Positions 34,590-43,745 are shown, numbered from the stretch's first letter. The stretch: DNA of 62,502 nt from an uncultured Eubacteriales bacterium (GCA_910586105.1 CAJUGU010000004.1:1-62502), one strand, 5' to 3'. A program made the numbers and translations. The notes: a model not told the origin generated them from the sequence alone.

Positions 34590-35078
34590 GTGCGGCGGCT
34601 GCAAACGAAATACTCGGCGGAAGACTGCGCACGGCTGCTGAAAGAAGCGATCTGGGAACAGCGCGGCTGGATGCGGCGGGAGCCGGTGCGCGGTTTTGTG
34701 ATGGGCAGGCTCTTCCGGATCCATAACCGCGAAATGCCGCGCTATCATCAGGATCATGAACGGATCGGCTGCGTATTATACGGGCATGTGATCCAGCGCC
34801 GCGGCGATACCGAGGTACGGATCTGGGAATTCCCGCGCGGTCAGGATCCCATACTTTGGACGCGACAAATATTATTGGGCGTGTGTCTGTTTGCCATGCT
34901 CACCGACGGCTCGGTGATCTCCATTTTGGTTTACATGCTGCTATATGTCGTCTCGATCGGTTTCAATATCATGACTTATCAGCTCCGTGCTGAAAAATTT
35001 GAAGCGTTGACGATAGACCTGCGGTATTTTGTACGAAAAACATTGGATGCGGAAGAGATCCGCGGGGAGGGACTATGA
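34590..35078 (+). CDS. Conserved hypothetical protein with two C-terminal membrane segments
   Basis: About 162 residues, not recognised. The N-terminal half is soluble and basic (YSAEDCARLLKEAIWEQRGW). Two hydrophobic segments follow at about residues 91-130 (ILLGVCLFAMLTDGSVISIL, YMLLYVVSIGFNIMTY), then a charged tail. The start is uncertain: GGAGGG is 7 nt from a GTG at 34590, whereas in-frame ATGs at 34575 and 34584 are badly spaced. The stop overlaps the tcdA start by 4 bp, so the two are translated together. Confidence 0.6.
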   Translation: MRRLQTKYSAEDCARLLKEAIWEQRGWMRREPVRGFVMGRLFRIHNREMPRYHQDHERIGCVLYGHVIQRRGDTEVRIWEFPRGQDPILWTRQILLGVCLFAMLTDGSVISILVYMLLYVVSIGFNIMTYQLRAEKFEALTIDLRYFVRKTLDAEEIRGEGL

Positions 35079-35800
35079 TACATCCGTTTTCCAGAACGGA
35101 ACTGCTGTTCGGCCGCGAAGCCATGCGGCGCATTTATCGGGCGAGGGTCGCGGTGTTTGGGATCGGCGGCGTCGGCGGACACGCCGTGGAAGCGCTTGCC
35201 CGTTCCGGCGTTGGGGCGCTTGACCTGTTCGACGACGACGAAGTCTGTTTGACCAATCTCAACCGGCAGTTGATCGCGACCCATTCGACATTGGGCCAGA
35301 AGAAGGTCGAGGCTATGCGCGACCGTATCCTTGATATCAACCCCGATTGTCAGGTTACGATACATCCCATGTTTTACCTTCCGGAAAACGCCGATACGGT
35401 CGATCTGTCGGTTTACAGCTATGTGATCGATGCGATCGATACCGTAAGCGCCAAGATCGAACTAGCTGTGCGCTGCGACCGCTCAGGGGTACCGCTGATC
35501 GCCTCCATGGGGGCGGGGAACAAGCTCGACCCAACCGCTTTTGAAGTGGCGGACCTGTATCAAACCTCGGTTGATCCCCTTGCGCGGGTGCTCCGGAAGG
35601 AACTGAAAGCGCGCGGCGTGAAGCATCTGCGCGTGGTTTATTCCAAAGAACCGGCGCTTACGCCCGAAGGCGCAGAGAACGGGGGCGCGCTGGATACCGC
35701 ACGGTCAGGCGGCAGCCGTCGGAGCACGCCCGGAAGCTGTGCCTTCGTGCCGTCCATTGTGGGGCTGATCCTCGCCGGAGAGGTCTTAAAGGGGCTGTAA
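35075..35800 (+). CDS. tcdA: tRNA threonylcarbamoyladenosine dehydratase
   Basis: An E1/ThiF-like ATP-dependent enzyme that cyclises t6A37 in tRNA to ct6A. In 241 residues it shows the Rossmann motif VAVFGIGGVGGHAVEALARS (about residues 27-46), DDDEVCLTNLNRQ (about 54-66), the YVIDAIDTVSAKIEL segment and SMGAGNKLDP. Those features separate TcdA from MoeB and ThiF. GGGAGGG precedes the ATG. It is coupled to the small membrane protein gene upstream by a 4-bp overlap; a terminator follows. Confidence 0.9.
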   Translation: MIHPFSRTELLFGREAMRRIYRARVAVFGIGGVGGHAVEALARSGVGALDLFDDDEVCLTNLNRQLIATHSTLGQKKVEAMRDRILDINPDCQVTIHPMFYLPENADTVDLSVYSYVIDAIDTVSAKIELAVRCDRSGVPLIASMGAGNKLDPTAFEVADLYQTSVDPLARVLRKELKARGVKHLRVVYSKEPALTPEGAENGGALDTARSGGSRRSTPGSCAFVPSIVGLILAGEVLKGL

Positions 35801-35842
35801 GCCTGCGCGGAAGGGGCTGGTTTTGCACGGGTAGGCTAACAG

Positions 35843-35870
35843 GCGGGCAGGAGTTCTGCCCGCTCTTATT
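35843..35870 (+). terminator. Terminator after tcdA
   Basis: GCGGGCAG/CTGCCCGC, an 8-bp stem with a 5-nt loop, then TCTTATT. Confidence 0.65.
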
Positions 35871-35995
35871 CCGTTTAGGGTCGATTAAAATGGAATCGGA
35901 TCATGGGAACCGGAGGTGCGGAATGGAAACGATCCAAGATCAGGGCGCAGCGCGACGGGAACGCTTTGCTATTTTTTAAGGATGGTGTGCCAGTT

Positions 35996-36934
35996 ATGAT
36001 CGTCAGTGCAAGCAGGCGGACGGATATCCCGGCCTATTATTCCGAATGGTTTCTGGAACGGCTCCGTGAAGGCTATGTTCTGGTTCGCAATCCCATGAAT
36101 CCACATCAGATCAGCCGGGTGCGGCTTGATCCGGAAGCGGTCGATGGGATCGTTTTTTGGAGCAAAAATCCAGCCCCTCTGCTGGATCGTCTGGATGAAT
36201 TGAAAAATTATGCTTATTATTTTCAGTTTACTGTCACCGGTTACGGCCCGGAGATCGAACCGGGCCTGCCGGATAAGGAAAGATCAATCATCCCGACCTT
36301 CCAGCGGTTGGCTGACCGGATCGGCCCTGACCGTGTGATCTGGCGTTATGACCCGATCTTTTTGAGTCAGACTTATTCGATGGAGTTCCACCTTCGGCGC
36401 TTTGAAGCGCTGGCGGAACAGCTTTCCGCGTTTACGCGCAAATGCACGGTCAGTTTTCTGGATCTTTACCGGAATACCCGGCGAAACCTTTCCGCGCTGG
36501 CGTTAACCGATTTTCCATCCGGCCTTCAGGAACGGCTTGCAGGCTCGCTCGCGGAGATCGCTAAAAGGTATGGATTATGTATGGATACCTGCGCGGAAAA
36601 GATTGATTTGCAGAAATATAATATCGCGCATGCCCGCTGTATCGATGGTCAGCTTTTTTCCCGTCTGCTTGGATGTCCTGTTGAAATCGGGAAAGATAAA
36701 AACCAACGCCCGGAATGTGGCTGTGTGGAAAGCGTTGATATCGGCGCATATAATACCTGCCGCAATGGGTGCCGGTATTGTTATGCAAATTACCTGGACG
36801 CCTGCGTCCACGTAAACCATGCACAACACGATCCGCATGCTCCGCTTTTGATCGGGAAGGTTGGCGCTGAGGATCGGATCGCTGAGCGCAAGCCGCGTGT
36901 GTACCGGCAGGCACAACTCCAATTTGAGCTTTGA
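35996..36934 (+). CDS. DUF1848 protein with C-terminal cysteine cluster
   Basis: A 312-residue protein of the DUF1848 family. It opens MIVSASRRTDIPAYYSEWF and has NPHQISRVRLDPEAVDGIVF near residue 42 and DRVIWRYDPIF near 115. Its C-terminus has CVESVDIGAYNTCRNGCRYC, in which the CxxxCxxC cluster resembles the 4Fe-4S site of radical-SAM proteins though placed at the end of the chain. Function is not established. The ATG at 35996 follows AAGGAT; the longer upstream frame has no homology. Confidence 0.8.
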   Translation: MIVSASRRTDIPAYYSEWFLERLREGYVLVRNPMNPHQISRVRLDPEAVDGIVFWSKNPAPLLDRLDELKNYAYYFQFTVTGYGPEIEPGLPDKERSIIPTFQRLADRIGPDRVIWRYDPIFLSQTYSMEFHLRRFEALAEQLSAFTRKCTVSFLDLYRNTRRNLSALALTDFPSGLQERLAGSLAEIAKRYGLCMDTCAEKIDLQKYNIAHARCIDGQLFSRLLGCPVEIGKDKNQRPECGCVESVDIGAYNTCRNGCRYCYANYLDACVHVNHAQHDPHAPLLIGKVGAEDRIAERKPRVYRQAQLQFEL

Positions 36935-37141
36935 ATGCTTGAACGGCAGTATGGATCACGCGGCCGCTTTGGCAAATAAATGAAAAACCTCCATTTTATA
37001 CAAAAAGCGAAAAGGGATAACAAATTTTTTATCCGCTGCGTTAGAATTGGGTTTAACCATCTTGCTGCTGAAAGTGATCTGGTATTTGCGGTCACATGCA
37101 TCTGCAATTTATTCGCCCATTCTCGGCTTCCCCGCCGCCGG
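36935..37141. other. Gap before the TetR gene
   Basis: AT-rich, with an imperfect hairpin GGGATAACAAATTTTTTATCC at about 37014-37034. No gene is seen. Confidence 0.35.
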
Positions 37142-37170
37142 TTGACATTTTTGCATACGGATGCTAAAAT
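37142..37170 (+). promoter_or_regulatory. Promoter of the TetR gene
   Basis: TTGACA (37142-37147), 17 bp, TAAAAT (37165-37170). Confidence 0.8.
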
Positions 37171-37199
37171 GAAGGCAGTACGAGGGGATGTGTGCCGCC

Positions 37200-37766
37200 A
37201 TGAAACGCGATCGAAAAGCAGAAATTCTCGAAGTCGCCGGCCGGTTATTTGAGACCTCCGGCGGCAGGGCGTTCAGCATGCGCAGCATTGCCGCGGAATT
37301 AGGAATCAGCGTCGGCAACCTGACCTATCATTTCCCGCAAAAAAAGGACTTATTGGAGGCGATCATGCGCGATCGCCATGAGCGCTGCCGGGCAATGCCG
37401 CCCCCGGCGACCCTGTCGGAGCTGGACTGCTTTTTCCGCGCCCTTTTGCATCGCCGCACCCAGTCGCCGCCCTTTGAGCTCTGCAACGCCCCGGAGACTG
37501 CCCGCGAACTCCAAAAACTCGCTGCCGATCACATCAGCGAACTGCTTGCCGGAGCTCTCGATGCGCTCGAAGCCGCCGGTCTGCTCCGCCCGGATCCCGC
37601 GCGTCCGGCTGTCGAACAGGCGCTGCTGGCGCTGCTGCTGCTTGGCCGTCCGGCGGAGGCCTTTGGCCCCGACCCTACCCCGGAGGAGACCCGCCGCTGT
37701 GTCTGGGGCGTTCTGGGGCTCCTGCTGACCGGAACCGGTAGGATCGAACTTGAAAAAGTGATTTGA
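37200..37766 (+). CDS. TetR/AcrR-family transcriptional regulator
   Basis: A 188-residue regulator. Residues 5-55 form the TetR helix-turn-helix (ILEVAGRLFETSGGRAFSMR, then SIAAELGISVGNLTYHFPQK). The C-terminal two thirds is a helical ligand/dimer domain I cannot place. Of the two close ATGs, 37200 is better spaced (12 nt from GAGGGG); the one at 37188 abuts the ribosome site. It has a strong promoter and a terminator and no obvious partner gene; the next gene converges. Confidence 0.85.
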   Translation: MKRDRKAEILEVAGRLFETSGGRAFSMRSIAAELGISVGNLTYHFPQKKDLLEAIMRDRHERCRAMPPPATLSELDCFFRALLHRRTQSPPFELCNAPETARELQKLAADHISELLAGALDALEAAGLLRPDPARPAVEQALLALLLLGRPAEAFGPDPTPEETRRCVWGVLGLLLTGTGRIELEKVI

Positions 37767-37770
37767 AGAG

Positions 37771-37801
37771 GCGAAAACCACCCGGGAAGGGTGGTTTTCG
37801 C
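37771..37801. terminator. Terminator shared by TetR and SLH genes
   Basis: GCGAAAACCACCC/GGGTGGTTTTCGC, a 13-bp perfect stem with a 5-nt loop. TTTTC lies on each side, so it works for the converging transcripts. Confidence 0.75.
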
Positions 37802-37819
37802 TGTTCATATGGTTGAAAT

Positions 37820-40501
37820 TCAATTATTCAGTGGGGGATTTGTTGTTGGTGCTGCGGAGAATACATATGATACTGTGAACGTTTGAGAAACTCCTGCAAC
37901 TTCAACAGTTATGCTGTAAGTATGTTCGCCACTATTTTTCATATCTGTCTCAATGGCATTCTTGATTGCATTCTGAACAGCGTCATTTCCAGTTATCGAA
38001 TCCCCATATTTCAAAGCAACAGTTCCCTCGGTTTCTACTTTATTAACAGCGTCTAGCGCCGTAAAGAGTGGCGCTGCTGCTGCGGTCACATCTGCATTAA
38101 CAGTGACTGTGACCTTCATTCCGTCTACTGTCACATTTTCAGTGCTGGGGGACAATACAAACTTCTCAAACACCTTTTTGGGATATTTGATTTTTGTCTC
38201 GCCCGCTGATGTATAACCTGCCGGAAGTGCGGTTGCTTCTGTCAACACCAACACGCCTTCGCCGCTAAAAGTGAGCTTTATATTACGATTTTCCAAGTCG
38301 CTTAAAGTAGTTTCAATTCTTTCTGTGATTTCAATTTCAGTGATTTTTGTATTAGCGATTGCGGCGGTTAACTCCGTAACGTTGGCAACGCTCGCCTTGG
38401 TTTCATCCGCAGGGGGCGTTACAGGCTCGACAATCTTATATGTGATCGTATATTCAAACGTTTCGGGGGCCGTCGTGGTTGTATCGCCAGTCGTGCCAGT
38501 GGTCGTATCTGCTTGTGCGCTTGCGGTCGTGCCCGTATCGGAAACTGCGTCCTTGGTTAAGGTTACTTTTACGGATTTGCCGTTTAATCCTTCCGTTTTG
38601 GCTGCGTTATCGGTAATTAACGCATTTGCGCTTATTTCAGTTGTGCCTACCTTTGCAGTCCAGCCCTCAATCTTAAAGGCCGCTGCTAAAGCCTCGATTG
38701 CAGGAATTGCACTGGCTGGCGCTGTGCTTTCGCCTTCGTTTTCACCTTCGGCTTGCGTGCTTTCCGCGGTCAGGGTGTAATCTCCGGATTGAAAGGTCAC
38801 GGTTGCCGTATTATCTTCCGCTGCCACGGTCATCAGCGCGGCAATAGCGTCAGCATCGTCCGCAGCGTTCAAATTTTCCTTGAGTTTTGTTTTAGCGGCG
38901 GCGATAATGTCCTCCGGCTTCGGATCCTCTGGCTTCGGGTCTTCCGGCTTCGGATCCTCTGGCTTCGGGTCTTCCGGCTTCGGATCGACTGCGGGAGCCT
39001 TCTCCCAGAACCCATAAAGGGTATAATCGTCACGGATCTTGGTATCGAAATCAAACAGCTTCGTGCCGCGCGTGCTTGTATACCAGCCCGCGAACCGGTA
39101 TCCATCCGGGGCCAGGCTGGCGGGTACCCGCAGATCGGTCGCGTAATCGCTGCGATAGACCCGCTCGCTGTCATAAAGTTTAAAGTTCGTATTCGCGGCC
39201 GAGTTTGCCAGCCGATAGGTGACGGTATACCGCGAACTGCTCGAGCTGCTCGAACTGCTCGACCCGCTGCTGGTGCTTGACCCGGAAGATTTCAGCACGC
39301 CGTCGACCCGTGTCCCGCTGACGCCAGACTGGATCTTGACTGTCGTATCCGGGGTATCGATACTGTTATTGTTTCCAGAAATCGTCGCGCGCTTCAGGTC
39401 GCCGTCGCCCGAGATTGTGACCTTATTTGCCGCCGAGGTCAGCGACGTGACGACGCCTTTCGCCAGCACTTCCACCTCGGAGGACGACGCGCCCGATCGC
39501 AAGTCGATGCTGTCCACCTTCCCGGAGATCGAAAGCTCGGTATCCGGCGCGCTCGTCATGATCGTGCCCGCGCTCGTATTCCGCGCCAGCGAAACGGCGC
39601 TGTCGGAAGCGTCCCCGCTCAGCGTGATATCCTTCGCTTCGGTGCTGCCGGTCAGGCTGACGCGGCTCTTCGCGCCCTGTACCGTGATATTGCCCGAGAT
39701 GTCCGCATCGGTCGCCGTCAGCTGGGCTTCGTCTGCGCGCACCTCCACGGCGCCGGTCACACGGGTGTTATCCAGCGTCAGCTTCACGCGGTCGCTGGCG
39801 TCGGTCACGATAATGCCGGACGCATTGCCGCGCAGCGTCACCGTGCCTGCAGTGTTGACGATCGTCAGTCCGGAAGCCGTGTAAGTGCCCGGGCTCGCGA
39901 CGTATGTACCGACCGCCCGGTCAAACATCGATACGACCGCCGCGCGGTTGGTATTCGCCATCGGCTGGAACATGCCGCCGTCATTGCCGATGGCAATGCC
40001 ACGGGAGGCCAGCGCGTTCACATAGCCCTGCGCCCACGGCTTGACATAGCCGGTGTTGACGGCAGGGTATGAATGGGAATAACCTGTGCTGTCCAGATCG
40101 AGCGCCTTGGTCAGCATGACCGCGATCTCGGCGCCGGTGATATTATCATAAGGACGCATTTGCCCATGGTCGTCGCCGGTCATGATACCGGCCGCGACGC
40201 ATTTCAGCATAGCGGTGCTGTACCAGCCGCCGTTCAGGTCGGGGTAACGGTTCGTTGCGACCTCTTCCAAACCCATCATACCGGCGATAATGGATGCCAT
40301 TTCGCCGCGGGTAATCGATGCGTCCGGGTGAAACAGGCCGTTCGCGCCGACGACTACGCCGTAGCTGCTCCAACGGTCGATCGCCGACGCGCTCCAATGC
40401 CCAACCGAATCCGGAAACTGTGCTGCGCCCGCGGCGGGCGCAGCGCTGCCAAGCAGCATGACAGCGGCAAGCGCGCTGCAAATCAGTTGTTTCTTTTTCA
40501 T
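37820..40501 (-). CDS. SLH-anchored surface protein A with InlB-type repeat
   Basis: An 893-residue secreted protein. A signal peptide (MKKKQLICSALAAVMLLGSA) is followed by three N-terminal SLH domains (about 29-77, 85-133, 150-197). A beta-helix-like Ser/Thr/Asp-rich region (about 200-410), a poly-Ser spacer, an InlB-type repeat (YTVTYRLA to YTLYGFWEKAP) and a five-fold DPKPE wall-spanning linker come next. Two beta domains end the chain. GGAGG precedes the ATG. It is about half identical by eye to the gene at 43902-46322 over the first 400 residues, and promoter and leader are alike too. Confidence 0.82.
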   Translation of the reverse strand: MKKKQLICSALAAVMLLGSAAPAAGAAQFPDSVGHWSASAIDRWSSYGVVVGANGLFHPDASITRGEMASIIAGMMGLEEVATNRYPDLNGGWYSTAMLKCVAAGIMTGDDHGQMRPYDNITGAEIAVMLTKALDLDSTGYSHSYPAVNTGYVKPWAQGYVNALASRGIAIGNDGGMFQPMANTNRAAVVSMFDRAVGTYVASPGTYTASGLTIVNTAGTVTLRGNASGIIVTDASDRVKLTLDNTRVTGAVEVRADEAQLTATDADISGNITVQGAKSRVSLTGSTEAKDITLSGDASDSAVSLARNTSAGTIMTSAPDTELSISGKVDSIDLRSGASSSEVEVLAKGVVTSLTSAANKVTISGDGDLKRATISGNNNSIDTPDTTVKIQSGVSGTRVDGVLKSSGSSTSSGSSSSSSSSSSRYTVTYRLANSAANTNFKLYDSERVYRSDYATDLRVPASLAPDGYRFAGWYTSTRGTKLFDFDTKIRDDYTLYGFWEKAPAVDPKPEDPKPEDPKPEDPKPEDPKPEDIIAAAKTKLKENLNAADDADAIAALMTVAAEDNTATVTFQSGDYTLTAESTQAEGENEGESTAPASAIPAIEALAAAFKIEGWTAKVGTTEISANALITDNAAKTEGLNGKSVKVTLTKDAVSDTGTTASAQADTTTGTTGDTTTTAPETFEYTITYKIVEPVTPPADETKASVANVTELTAAIANTKITEIEITERIETTLSDLENRNIKLTFSGEGVLVLTEATALPAGYTSAGETKIKYPKKVFEKFVLSPSTENVTVDGMKVTVTVNADVTAAAAPLFTALDAVNKVETEGTVALKYGDSITGNDAVQNAIKNAIETDMKNSGEHTYSITVEVAGVSQTFTVSYVFSAAPTTNPPLNN

Positions 40502-40576
40502 GGTACGCCTCCTTTGCTCAATGTCAGCCAATCAAAAGAAAAAGGGTATACTATCCCCGTAGGGGAACCTGCCTCT

Positions 40577-40605
40577 ATTATATGAAATTTCCGTCCAAAA
40601 TGCAA
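40577..40605 (-). promoter_or_regulatory. Promoter of SLH protein A
   Basis: TTGCAT (40605-40600) and TATAAT (40582-40577), 17-bp spacer. The leader carries CCCC-TACG-GGGG and then a GGG/CCC hairpin with TTTTTCTTTTGATTGGC; the last 12 bases recur in the leader of SLH protein B. Confidence 0.75.
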
Positions 40606-40645
40606 TACCTTTCCTGAAAACATCCGGGAGAAAGCCCCCGGAAAA

Positions 40646-40680
40646 GTTTCCCTGCGGCGTTTATCTGCCGCAGGGAAACA
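40646..40680 (-). other. Hairpin between terminator and SLH A promoter
   Basis: GTTTCCCTGCGGC/GCCGCAGGGAAAC, a 13-bp perfect stem with an 8-nt loop, adjoining the terminator at 40681-40727. Confidence 0.5.
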
Positions 40681-40727
40681 AAAATGCTGCTTTTCGGGTC
40701 CTGCATGAAGACCGGAAAAGCAGCATT
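40681..40727 (-). terminator. Terminator of the 64-codon gene
   Basis: AATGCTGCTTTTC/GAAAAGCAGCATT with an inner GGTC/GACC stem, followed by TTTTTGTTT on the minus strand. Strong intrinsic terminator for the unit starting at 41203. Confidence 0.85.
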
Positions 40728-40843
40728 CCTGAAGCGGCCATGGATCGAACGAGAAAGACGGGGAGGGACCGGGGCGTCGAACCACAGCCGCATTTCGGAC
40801 GGGCGCTCTGCTCACGCGCGCGGCTTGTGGTGCGAAAAAGGGG

Positions 40844-41038
40844 TCACTTCCCGCCAACCGTGCAGCGCGCAGCCGCGTTCATACTGGCAGTACGTTCCCT
40901 TTCGTTCTGCCGGATCTGCGGTTCGAGCGCCTTATTCAGTTTTTCGATCGTACTGCGTTCGACGCTCTGCACGATCTCACGGCGGTGTTCCACCGACGTG
41001 GGGCTTTTGGCAAACGAACAGGTTTTTGCATTCATCAT
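40844..41038 (-). CDS. 64-residue orphan protein
   Basis: A short basic, helix-favouring protein starting MMNAKTCSFAKSPTSVEHRR. The middle (ERSTIEKLNKALEPQIRQNE) looks like an amphipathic helix, and the end is MNAAARCTVGGK. GAGAGG lies before the ATG. It is the only frame between a good promoter (41203-41232) and a strong terminator (40681-40727), which supports expression. The leader of about 160 nt is GC-rich and self-complementary. No family is recognised; a non-coding role for the transcript remains possible. Confidence 0.5.
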   Translation of the reverse strand: MMNAKTCSFAKSPTSVEHRREIVQSVERSTIEKLNKALEPQIRQNERERTASMNAAARCTVGGK

Positions 41039-41202
41039 TAGCTACCTCTCAATTCTTTGGTATATGGCCGCCTTCCGGTCCCTCTGGCATTCATTCGGGC
41101 AGCAGGCCCCGGCAGCCCTGCACTATCAATATAGCGGCGGAGGCCGTCGGCGGTTCCTTGGGGTCGCTGTCCCAAAGTGATTTTTTACTGGGATATGTAC
41201 TA

Positions 41203-41232
41203 ATTCTATAGCATATGCCAGCCATCTGTCAA
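41203..41232 (-). promoter_or_regulatory. Promoter of the 64-codon gene
   Basis: TTGACA (41232-41227) and TAGAAT (41208-41203), 18-bp spacer, right after the stop of the upstream gene, so the small gene can be expressed apart from it. Confidence 0.6.
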
Positions 41233-41233
41233 T

Positions 41234-42925
41234 CTATGATTTTAAATTTTCCGACCGTTCCGGCAAAATTCCAGATCGGACGGCGGCCTGACTGCGGCAA
41301 CAGTTGGAAAGATTCCCATGAAACCGCGCAAATGGCTGCCAATCCCGTATGGCCTCGAACTTCGAGGCGTCTGCGCCCGCAAAATCCTCCGGCTTGCGGC
41401 GGCAGATCCGGTTCGGATAATGGACGATGATAAAGCTGTCGACCTTCGCATCGGCGGAAGACGTCGCATCGATCACGATCTCGCCCAGCACCTGGTCGTC
41501 CGCCTCCCGGGCAGATATTTCACAGACCCATACGAATTTGGGGAACACCGTTTCATTATACAGGTCGCGCACCTCGCAGTTGCCCTGCTGGAACTGCTCG
41601 TCCCGCTTTTTGCGGAAAGTACGGGAAGACGCCATAAACAGCCGGATCACCAGCGGATCCTCCTTGGAACCGCTGTCCTGAAACCGCCCGCCGGCATCCC
41701 GCAGCCACGGGGAGGGCGCCTGCCCATCCAGCGCCAGCTTCACGCCGAAGGCGTCGGATGCAAGGATCCGAAGGCAAATATCGTAAGCATCCGCGGCTTC
41801 CAGGATCATGCGTTTATAAAGCGGCACCATCATATATTCGACCTCGCAGTCGCCCAGCAGCAGGGTGTCGCCGTTTTCGTCCCGTTCGATCCGCATGCCG
41901 GTCAGGTGGTACGGCGCCTGATTGTCGTCCATGATGCAACAGGTGTCCACGATATCTGCCGTGTCGCAGACCCAAACCGCGTTGCGGCTTTCCGGATCGG
42001 TCGCGCAAAAGCGCAGGTTCCCCAGGTATTCTTTCTCCGGCATGCCGTGGCCGATGCAGATCACGGAGTGCTTGTTTTCCTCGCCCAGCTTCAGGCCCAG
42101 CGCCACCGGGATCCCGGATTCGATGTAATAATGGAGGATGTGCTGGAATTTTAGCTTGTCCATTTTATGCGTACAATATAAGCGGGGATAGAACCCGGCT
42201 TCGCAGAAAATCTTGGAAATCATTTCGTAGGTCAGCCCGGTCGTGGGGAGCCTGCGTTCAAAACTGTTTTGTTCGGCCAGACGGCTAATATCGCTTGGCA
42301 GCAGATAATGATATTCCGGATAAGTCTGGCTGTAGTAGTCCAGCAGGTTCAAAATCGTGATTTCCGCGCAGGAGGTCGTTTCACCGTCCTGCATGCTGTA
42401 CGGGAACGCCCGCACATGCAGCCGCTTGCCATAGATGGTCAACCGGTATTTTGCCAGACGGATCTGGCAGCAGCCGGACGCTAAAAAGCAGTTTGGATCC
42501 AACAGGGTGCGCCCGACAGACCGCCCCGGGATCGGGCGAAGTACGATAGCGCCCGCAAAGCGTTTTCCAAGGGCCTCGGAAGACAGGTCGTAAAAGTTGC
42601 CTTCCAGCGCGCCGCGGAAGATGCACAGGCGTTTACAGAACCGCCCATAGTCAAAGTGCTTGCTGGAATAATAGAAATAATAGCTGTCGCGGTAAACGCG
42701 GTCGACATAATGATCCTCGACCACCACGGTATAGGGGAATTCCAGCTGTGAAAATAATTCGAGCAGCACGCGGAATGACATATCGTGTTCCGGTTGGTTC
42801 GGGATATCCAGCATCAGGAGGATCAGATCGCGCCGGTTTTCCTCGTTGGCAACCTCAAATACGATATTGGCAGAGTCGTTTTCCGCTGCCCTGTTTTCCT
42901 GTTCCAGAGAATCCACGCTGCACAT
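41234..42925 (-). CDS. Uncharacterised protein with papain/C39-like core
   Basis: A 563-residue soluble protein, not recognised by name. About residues 205-330 have the layout of a papain-like cysteine peptidase: Cys in TTSCAEITILNLLDYYS, His in GEENKHSVICIGHG, then an acidic CATDPES. Before it lies EDHYVDRVYRDSYYFYYSSK and AIVLRPIPGRSVGRTLLDPN, a strongly patterned block. No signal peptide or membrane segment. The start is 42925 or the GTG at 42916; GGAGG is 2 nt from the first and 11 nt from the second. It follows its partner gene by 7 bp. Confidence 0.65.
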   Translation of the reverse strand: MCSVDSLEQENRAAENDSANIVFEVANEENRRDLILLMLDIPNQPEHDMSFRVLLELFSQLEFPYTVVVEDHYVDRVYRDSYYFYYSSKHFDYGRFCKRLCIFRGALEGNFYDLSSEALGKRFAGAIVLRPIPGRSVGRTLLDPNCFLASGCCQIRLAKYRLTIYGKRLHVRAFPYSMQDGETTSCAEITILNLLDYYSQTYPEYHYLLPSDISRLAEQNSFERRLPTTGLTYEMISKIFCEAGFYPRLYCTHKMDKLKFQHILHYYIESGIPVALGLKLGEENKHSVICIGHGMPEKEYLGNLRFCATDPESRNAVWVCDTADIVDTCCIMDDNQAPYHLTGMRIERDENGDTLLLGDCEVEYMMVPLYKRMILEAADAYDICLRILASDAFGVKLALDGQAPSPWLRDAGGRFQDSGSKEDPLVIRLFMASSRTFRKKRDEQFQQGNCEVRDLYNETVFPKFVWVCEISAREADDQVLGEIVIDATSSADAKVDSFIIVHYPNRICRRKPEDFAGADASKFEAIRDWQPFARFHGNLSNCCRSQAAVRSGILPERSENLKS

Positions 42926-42932
42926 CGCCTCC

Positions 42933-43589
42933 TTACTTGGTAAATCGATACAAATTATTATACTTGTTAAAGACCTTCCGCTCGCACAGCTCATCCAATA
43001 TTCCGGTGTATCGCTTTGCATTTGCACCGCATTGCTCCTGATGGCGGCAATGGCAGTCCCATTTTCGGTCAGTAAGCAGATCCAGATGGATACACACACC
43101 CTCCGGGCACTCCGGCAGGATCGCCTCCACCGAAAAGAATTCATCGTTCGGGTGGCTCGTCTTCCAGTTCAGGGCCTGATAGTAGACGCAGCATTCGTGA
43201 TCCTCGATCCGTGTAACATTTTGATAAAGCACCTGGAGCAGATCGCAGACGCAGCCAAGCAGATCGCCGGAACCGGGCTGTAGCCAGTTGCGGAGCAGGG
43301 TTTCCGCAAATTTGCCGGAAAGCCATTTCAGGAAGTCGGCCTGGGTGTCGGTCAACGATATACTGAACCGGGATTTGAATACCGGGGTACGGAAGGTTTC
43401 CTGGCTGCTCAGGTTCCAAAGCGCCAAGTGGGGATCCTTTACCTCATTCATCCCCTGCTGTTTTGGCAGCAGCAGGCACAGGGAAAGCCGGGCGGTATAT
43501 TCGTCCATATCAAACTGCGTTTCCAGAAGCTTTTGCAGCTCGGACGGCGTATCTGTCAAATAATAAACAGGCTCTAAAACGGATCCCAT
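42933..43589 (-). CDS. Uncharacterised 218-residue partner protein
   Basis: Not recognised. Soluble and rich in Leu, Cys and acidic residues, starting MGSVLEPVYYLTDTPSELQK. A CHCRHQEQCG cluster near residue 180 could bind metal. The last 25 residues (GILDELCERKVFNKYNNLYR) resemble a small winged-helix end. GAGGGAC precedes the ATG. It is first in a two-gene operon with the papain-like gene, downstream of a leader that contains an intrinsic terminator. It has no homology to its SLH neighbours. Confidence 0.6.
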   Translation of the reverse strand: MGSVLEPVYYLTDTPSELQKLLETQFDMDEYTARLSLCLLLPKQQGMNEVKDPHLALWNLSSQETFRTPVFKSRFSISLTDTQADFLKWLSGKFAETLLRNWLQPGSGDLLGCVCDLLQVLYQNVTRIEDHECCVYYQALNWKTSHPNDEFFSVEAILPECPEGVCIHLDLLTDRKWDCHCRHQEQCGANAKRYTGILDELCERKVFNKYNNLYRFTK

Positions 43590-43640
43590 AAAACGTCCCT
43601 CTTTCGTGAATGATGTCAAAAGCGTTCGGCTGACTGCATT

Positions 43641-43740
43641 AAAAAAACGCCTTATGAAGCATAAGACGATCCCCTGATCTCAGCTACCTCCACAGGACTT
43701 ACGCTGAAATGGCAGCCGGCTTCTCAGGTCATCTGATGCA
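43641..43740 (-). ncRNA. Short leader RNA ending in an intrinsic terminator
   Basis: About 100 nt between the promoter at 43746-43774 and a terminator at 43641-43668 (CGTCTTATG/CATAAGGCG, 9 bp, 3-nt loop, then seven T). Before the terminator are blocks that could pair, such as CCTGAGA/AGCTGAGATCAGG. It is either a free small RNA or an attenuator/riboswitch-like leader of the gene starting at 43589. I cannot match it to a known class. Confidence 0.55.
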
Positions 43741-43745
43741 TTCTT

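Noticed and set aside
37200..40501. Assigning the SLH protein A gene to TetR control
   Set aside because: The genes converge on a shared terminator, so the regulator is not next to the SLH promoter, and no palindromic TetR-type site is seen there.
40765..40800. A GTTCGA block in a GC-rich stretch, considered as a tRNA T-arm
   Set aside because: The flanking bases do not form the 5-bp T stem, and no acceptor or anticodon arm can be drawn.
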